A stretch of 64,000 bases of DNA from Rhea pennata (taxonomy: Eukaryota; Chordata; Aves; Rheiformes; Rheidae), in the NCBI RefSeq assembly GCF_028389875.1, contig NC_084666.1, positions 32,148,308 through 32,212,307 of the forward strand. The letters run 5' to 3'. The first letter of the stretch is position 1. Every line of letters starts with the position of its first letter. The notes beneath the pieces were generated by a model. It saw only the letters and a list, made by a program, of their open reading frames with translations, had not been told where the DNA came from and did no database searches. Below, piece after piece: positions 58,321-64,000 of the stretch. A program made the translations under genes and the position numbers.

Positions 58321-61300
58321 ACCCAGTATGTTATGTCAAGGCCAGTAATGAAAATTTGGAACAGTGAGTCTTAATCTTGTCCTTTAATCACTGAATCAGG
58401 TGAGAATGGGTAGTGTAGCCAAGAACCAAGTGTAGTATCTTATAGGAGAAAAATACAACCTCCTGAACACATTCATGTATGTTATGTGTCTCTCTCTCTC
58501 TGTAAAAAGACACGTTCTTTTTCTTATTTATCTTATCAGTGAATGAAGTTCTCATGCAGAAAGTCAGAATTTAGAAGAAAAGTAGTTGTATAGTTATGGG
58601 ACAGAAATAAGATAAAACCTGCAGAAATTAATAATCTATCCGGAATCCTATTTTTTTTTCTCTTTATCTTTTGTCAGGAAGCAGTTTGGAGATAACAGCA
58701 CTTTTGTAGCCAAGATGTTAACATCTGTGGTATCTAGATAGGGTCACAGGGCAATGTAGATTCAAGTCTCAGACTAAAGCAGGTTGGAACAGGACAGTTT
58801 TTTCTGTATTGGTAATCTTCTAGACAGTCCTAAAGTCTGTGCTCTTGTAGCAAAATGGAATAATGTATTTCTTTTCAGTTAGAGGTAAGTGAGTAAACTT
58901 GCAGTCATGAAAGTCACATAAGCACAGCAGGAAGTCTAATCCACAGACTAGTAAGTCTTCAAGTAGGCCTGTAGTCTGTGCTGTATCATACTTTACAATA
59001 TTGTGGTCTGTCTTAAGCTATCACTTTTCAGGGCAAGTAAGTTATTCTCTTGTACTCATGGGAATTTGTGGGTTCATTTAGTTTTTTTTTTGTTTGTTTG
59101 TTTTTGGTTTTTTTGTTAAGCTGGCCCAAAATCTGCTATTAGGTGTCCCAAGCAAATGATCCAAATCAAAAAAGATGCTTAGGTGCCTGAAGCTTGTAAG
59201 TACTGCTGTTTAAGTAATGAAGAATATCTCCTACAAAAAACATTGTTTCCACTGAGTGTGCCTGTTTGTTGACATTGCACTTCTGCTAACATGCTAGCTG
59301 AAGTCCTAATTCAAAATGAGACACTGTAAAATATGTTTTGGATGATCTGAGTATTTTAATCTCTGCAGCCCAGGAGGAGACTTAGGTTTAAGATGCACTC
59401 TTGCCATCAGTGTTACCTTTTTGGCAAATTCCATCTACTTTTATGCTGAACGTGCAAGTTGTTCTGGATCTTTTTCTAAGCATCTAGGTAAGGAGCTTAA
59501 AGACAGGACACAATTCTGTGTAGAGTTATTTTTTTCCTTTCCCTGTGCAGAGAGAAAGGGACAGATGACCAAATACTTGGTGCTGTTCCTCAATTGAAGT
59601 GTTTCCCTTATACATTTTGTAATGATTTGGAAGAACAAATTTTTTCCTCATCTGTCACCTTCAGCTGAATGTTACGTGATGTGTTGTGGTGCTCTCATTT
59701 TAAGATTGAACTATCTAGCTAGCTCACCTTCAGAGGATTTGTTTCCCAGACCAGTACTAGTTCTCAACACTTCAGCTTTTCCTTGTAGACTACTCCTGTA
59801 TTTTCTAAGAGAGCAAACTTACAGATTCAGGGCTTTTTCATAGAGTGTTTCTGATAGCACTGGAGGACAGTCTATAAGAAAATGTCAATGTTCAATATCA
59901 TTTCTTAGTACAGTGTTTTTTGTTCAGGGATGTAAATGTTCGGGGTTCTCTCTTTTCTCCTTTTACCTATTCTCTTGTATTGTTGTTCCTGTTCCTACAC
60001 TTATTTCTATTTTTAGCCCCTCATGCAATCACAAACTCTTCCTTTAGGAACAGCACAGAAGTCTGTGTTCATAGAGGGTGTGTTGAGTTAACTACAGGTA
60101 TCCTGTAACATGCAGGAAGGGCCAACCCATTTCTGGTTCTCAAGGAACAAGCCGGTCTACTACTGAGTTATATCTCTTTCTGATTTAGTCTCACACCTGG
60201 TGGGCCAATGATGTTTGTTTTTGTTTCCTCTAATCTTCATTCGGTCACCAGATGACCTGGTGGAACACTGATCATGTTTTGCCCAACAAATAAGGGTAAG
60301 TTTCTAGCACGCTGGTAGCGTTCACTGTTAGACTCTTCCCTTACCTTATCTTGCAGAAAGATGAAGTGTAGGTATAACTCCAGCTTGGAACAATTTCCTG
60401 TGAAATGTAAGAGAATGGAAGCTGCTATTAGTTGCATATTCTAAAGTCTCTTAAAAATGTGTCAAGTGAGCTCTTAAGCAGCTTGGAATAGTAGGGAATG
60501 TACAGTGACTGGCTTCTGGAGAGTGGTGCATTATGGCCATGTTCATAATGAGGTGTTCTGCTAAGTTGAAACAGTGACATAAATTAGCATGAATACAAGT
60601 CTTAGCATGAAATGCCAAGGTGGGGGAGGGTTGCATTCTGTAGTGCAACAGCTGATGGAGCTGACTTTTGATATTTTTTAACTTCTGATCTCATTGCTAA
60701 ATGTTTTCTATGATGGAATTTAAGCCTGTTATTCCTCTCTGAGTTAACTGACTACTGAAATCTCTGTATAGCAATTGTAACTGACTTTTATTTTAATTTT
60801 TTTTTTTTTTTTTTTGATTTGCAGTATAAGGCTGTGAAATCAAGTAAGTTACTGTAGGACATATATATATGTATATACTGGTGGTATACAACTGTGGAGT
60901 TAATAGCACTTTCTGTTGGGGATTTTAGAAGAAAGCTTTCCTAGATTTCACAGTATGCTTGACATGCTAATCTTTCTAAAAGGCATTGACTGTCAGGTTT
61001 GTGCAGCTATGCTGGTCACAACTACAAGCAATAGACTACCCATTCTAAATAGTACCGAATGTTCTTACTATAATTGTTGTTTGATCTGTAAATACTCTGT
61101 AGCTTTGTCACTTTGGACCTTGACCAAATACAGAAATTAGAAGGCTTTGTTAGTGTTGTTTCTGTCCAAGTTGTTTTTGCTACTTCCTTTGAAGACTAGG
61201 AATGTTCTCTTGAGAGATCTGAAGACTTTCACATAAAGCTGAATTAAAACTCTGGCAGCAAACTTAAGTCAGTTATCACAGCCTTATTGTGTACATGACT

Positions 61301-64000
61301 GAACAGTAAATACTGTAATGTGTTAAACTTACAAATAAACACTTTGGGATTTTTAAGAATTCTGGTAATTGTCTACATTGTGGGTGGATTTGTGCCTTGC
61401 AGGACGTGCTGGGTGGATACAGAATTGTGTTGGAAAGCATTTTGCAGTCAACAAGCAAATTACACAGTCTTCAATAAACTAGTTGAGGACAAACTTTCAC
61501 ACTTCTTTAACCCTATTTAACTCTTCTGACAACAGCAGATCTTGGAGCCTTTTTCACTAGAATGACCTTATGCTTTGAAAGCCCATATTGTAGCTCAGTT
61601 TATTGTTTTTGTAAATGCTATGTCTTGGTCAGATACCTGTAAAGATCAACATTTTTATATAGTAATAAGATAAAAGGAAAGCTTAGATATCAATAATAAG
61701 TAAATACCTTAACACAGTAAGAAGTAAGAAAGATTATGGCACTGTTTAGTTTTTTGGAAACAAAGCTATTGAAATAGCCTTGGCAACCAATGCACTTTAA
61801 CAGTGAGTCTTTGCCTGAATTCAGTCAGTATGGTTCTAATGGGCCAATAAGGTTTCATTAGTTTCTTTTCCAGAATGTTTTGTAATAACAGATCATTAAA
61901 CTGTATTCTAAAGATTTTAAATAACTTGATTTGCTGACAGCAGATGCTTAACTGATAATTGAAATAATATAACTATGAATGTTTATCTTATCCTTTTGCT
62001 CTTATCCTTACCTATCTTCATATCTATCCATTCTCTGGCAGTGTCTCTGGCCTCTGCGTTCTGGGTTTGTGCTGGTGTGGGACTCTATTGGCACTAGAGC
62101 TATGGTAGGCTTTCTACTCTTCTTAGTAGTGTGATAAGCTGAGATACTTTCGACTTCTCTTCCCCCAGTGAGTTACTAATGCCCATTTGTCACTGGAGGA
62201 TTTTCAGTCACTGTGATGTTTATCTGTATTTGCACCACAGAGTGGAAGGGAGACCAGCCAACACGCAAGCTAAAGGAGCCCATTTCAGCCTATATACAAA
62301 AGCAGCCCATTGCCTTGACTGTGATGCTTGTGATCCGTTAGAGGATTTCTGTGTGCAGATGGAAGCAACATCCACATAAAAGCCTCCGTTTAACTTGTCA
62401 GCGATGATAGAATGCTTATCTTCATTGCAAAGGCTACCTTCTAATTACCGCGTTCTTTAGATTATTATTAGTCTGTGTTATCAAGCAGTTTATGGTATAC
62501 AAACTCTTGCTTTAGCTTGCCTCCTATCTTTAAAAGATGTAGCTCTCCCCTCACTGCTAATTTTAGAGCTTTCCTTCCTGCCTCCCTCCTTTTACTGTTG
62601 TTTTTCCCCTTAATCATGACTGTATCCTTCATTTTGAGCTTCCTGCTCTTTTTTTTCACCATATTTCTCAGCTCTTCAGAATCTATTTCCATTTGTTACT
62701 GCCTTTGCCTATGTTGTGTTAGATACCAATAAAAGCAGCTAATATGTTCATTTTCTGTTCTTCCAACCAGATTTATTTTGTAGAGAAAACTTAGCTGTTT
62801 GATCCCATTGCCTTGCAATACACATCAGTATGCATTTTCATACTAAAGAACAACTTGAATTCAATGAAGCTAAAATTACACCACAGAAATCTGTAGTGTT
62901 CTTCTAATTCCTTCTTTCCTGCAGTTTGTCATGCTTATTTGTATCCTGTTTCAAATTACAGTGAGCTTATTGTCAAAGTTGAAAGGATTTATAGCAGAGG
63001 GAAGACCCCCACAGGCTACAAGAAATTAAGGTAGTTCACTGTATATCTTGTTATCTCTTTATTTTTCCCTAGGGAAAAGTACGGGCTATAATAGACTCTC
63101 ATATAATGAATGCAAGTCAACTGAGAGTTGAATGAGCTTTCTTAGTTATCATTTGTAGATTCCTTCCCAGCTTAAACTAATGAATTCAAATATTAAAGTA
63201 GTAAAGATATGAAAATCCCTTGATCTAAGTGACAATGCTTCCTCAGTAACTGAAGAATTATATTGCAAAAATCAGGAAAGGAGAACATCCTTTCATGCAC
63301 TAATATGGAATAACATAACACTGCATGTCCTAAGTATTTATTTGGAAGTATTTCTCAGCAGGCTAACATAATGCCACAAATACATACATTACAATGAGAA
63401 CAATAACAGCAAATGCAAAATTCTAAAGGCTGAAGGATGCATCACACAGAGCTGCTAAGTAAAGACTTCATTTAAAATATGTTAATATTTTAGTTATAGA
63501 GCTAGTTACAAGAAATAGCATAAGCAACATGAAGACTACTTTAAATTTGCATATATTCATATTATGTATCATTTCTAGACATGTCTAACTGCACACAGTA
63601 ATATCATGATACTGCAATTCTACATTTTAAAGATTGCCTAGCCTTAAACTCATTTTTAAGCAGGATATTTTTGTTTTGTTTTCTTTGCTGAATTTACAGC
63701 ATGTTTCTTTATTTTGAGAAAACCCATTCAAAATTTCCTTTAATACCGTAAACTTTACAGGCTATGTTCAAAATATGAAATATTTTTTAAAAGCACAATT
63801 AAAATCAGGACTTTCCTTTATTAAAAATTCATAAAGATTAAAAAACAGAAGGCTAGATTCTCAATAGATTTTTAATTTATCATAGCTCAGCTTATTTTAA
63901 TTGAGCTACACTGATTTCTCAAATTGAGGATCTGGCCTTTCCAGTATAACAGTAAGATGAATCTTGCCATTAGGAACTGAACTATTTCTTCAAATGCAGA
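58321..64000. other. Downstream region without supportable genes
   Basis: AT-rich sequence with T-runs (for example 60799-60815), a short (TA)n near 60861, and several AATAAA hexamers on both strands. No exon with known protein similarity was found. By synteny the minus strand could carry the 3'UTR of MTMR7, but nothing here shows it directly. Confidence 0.6.

Noticed and set aside
62468-62692. Lys-rich minus-strand frame of 74 codons
   Set aside because: It is the complement of a pyrimidine-rich plus-strand stretch, which produces Lys/Arg/Glu codons automatically. No motif.
58321-64000. MTMR7 3' exons on the minus strand
   Set aside because: MTMR7 is the expected neighbour by synteny, but no minus-strand frame here shows similarity to a myotubularin C-terminus that I can recognise. 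A long 3'UTR remains possible.
1-64000. tRNA, rRNA, snoRNA, microRNA precursors, CRISPR arrays or prokaryotic operons
   Set aside because: No cloverleaf, box C/D or H/ACA arrangement, regularly spaced direct repeats or densely packed genes were convincing by eye. A covariance-model scan would be needed to exclude small RNAs in the introns.

Overview
This is a window of vertebrate nuclear DNA, most likely avian (another sauropsid is possible). Its three genes have compact introns with GT-AG boundaries, the interspersed repeat I recognise is a CR1-type LINE, and the flanking DNA is AT-rich. Gene order and orientation match the conserved block ZDHHC2(+) - CNOT7(-) - VPS37A(+), which lies at 8p22 in human. 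I recognised all three products by translating exons directly from the sequence. No bacterial genes, CRISPR array or intact mobile element is present.

Region by region. (1) 1-15.9 kb holds the 3' half of ZDHHC2, a palmitoyltransferase. It starts with a 33-nt exon carrying the DHHC active site and runs through six more coding exons to a stop at 10529-10531. A probable 3'UTR intron and a terminal UTR exon follow, with AATAAA at 15879. The 5' half lies outside the window. (2) 15.9-23.5 kb is intergenic and contains a decayed, minus-strand CR1 LINE of about 1.95 kb (19.89-21.83 kb). (3) 23.5-43.8 kb holds the complete CNOT7 gene on the minus strand. Six coding exons give a 285-aa CCR4-NOT deadenylase with all four DEDD catalytic residues. 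There is a long 3'UTR and at least one probable non-coding 5' exon. (4) 43.3-44.5 kb is a CpG island that acts as a divergent CNOT7/VPS37A promoter. It has a GC-box inverted repeat and a triplet of TGACG half-sites. (5) 44.1-58.3 kb holds the complete VPS37A gene. Eleven coding exons give a 395-aa ESCRT-I subunit, and the stop codon is the last triplet of exon 11, immediately before a probable 3'UTR intron. (6) 58.3-64 kb contains no coding exon that I can support. By synteny MTMR7 would be the next gene, on the minus strand, but I could not confirm any part of it.

The three genes work in separate processes: protein S-palmitoylation, mRNA deadenylation, and ubiquitin-dependent endosomal sorting. 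Their link here is physical. ZDHHC2 and CNOT7 converge, and CNOT7 and VPS37A diverge from one CpG island. No undescribed system stands out. The best leads are: the in-frame 33-nt catalytic exon of ZDHHC2; a coding-like, frameshifted block behind a good splice acceptor in CNOT7 intron 4 (32.1-32.6 kb); the structured divergent promoter; a microsatellite that forms a VPS37A splice acceptor; and 3'UTR introns in both plus-strand genes.
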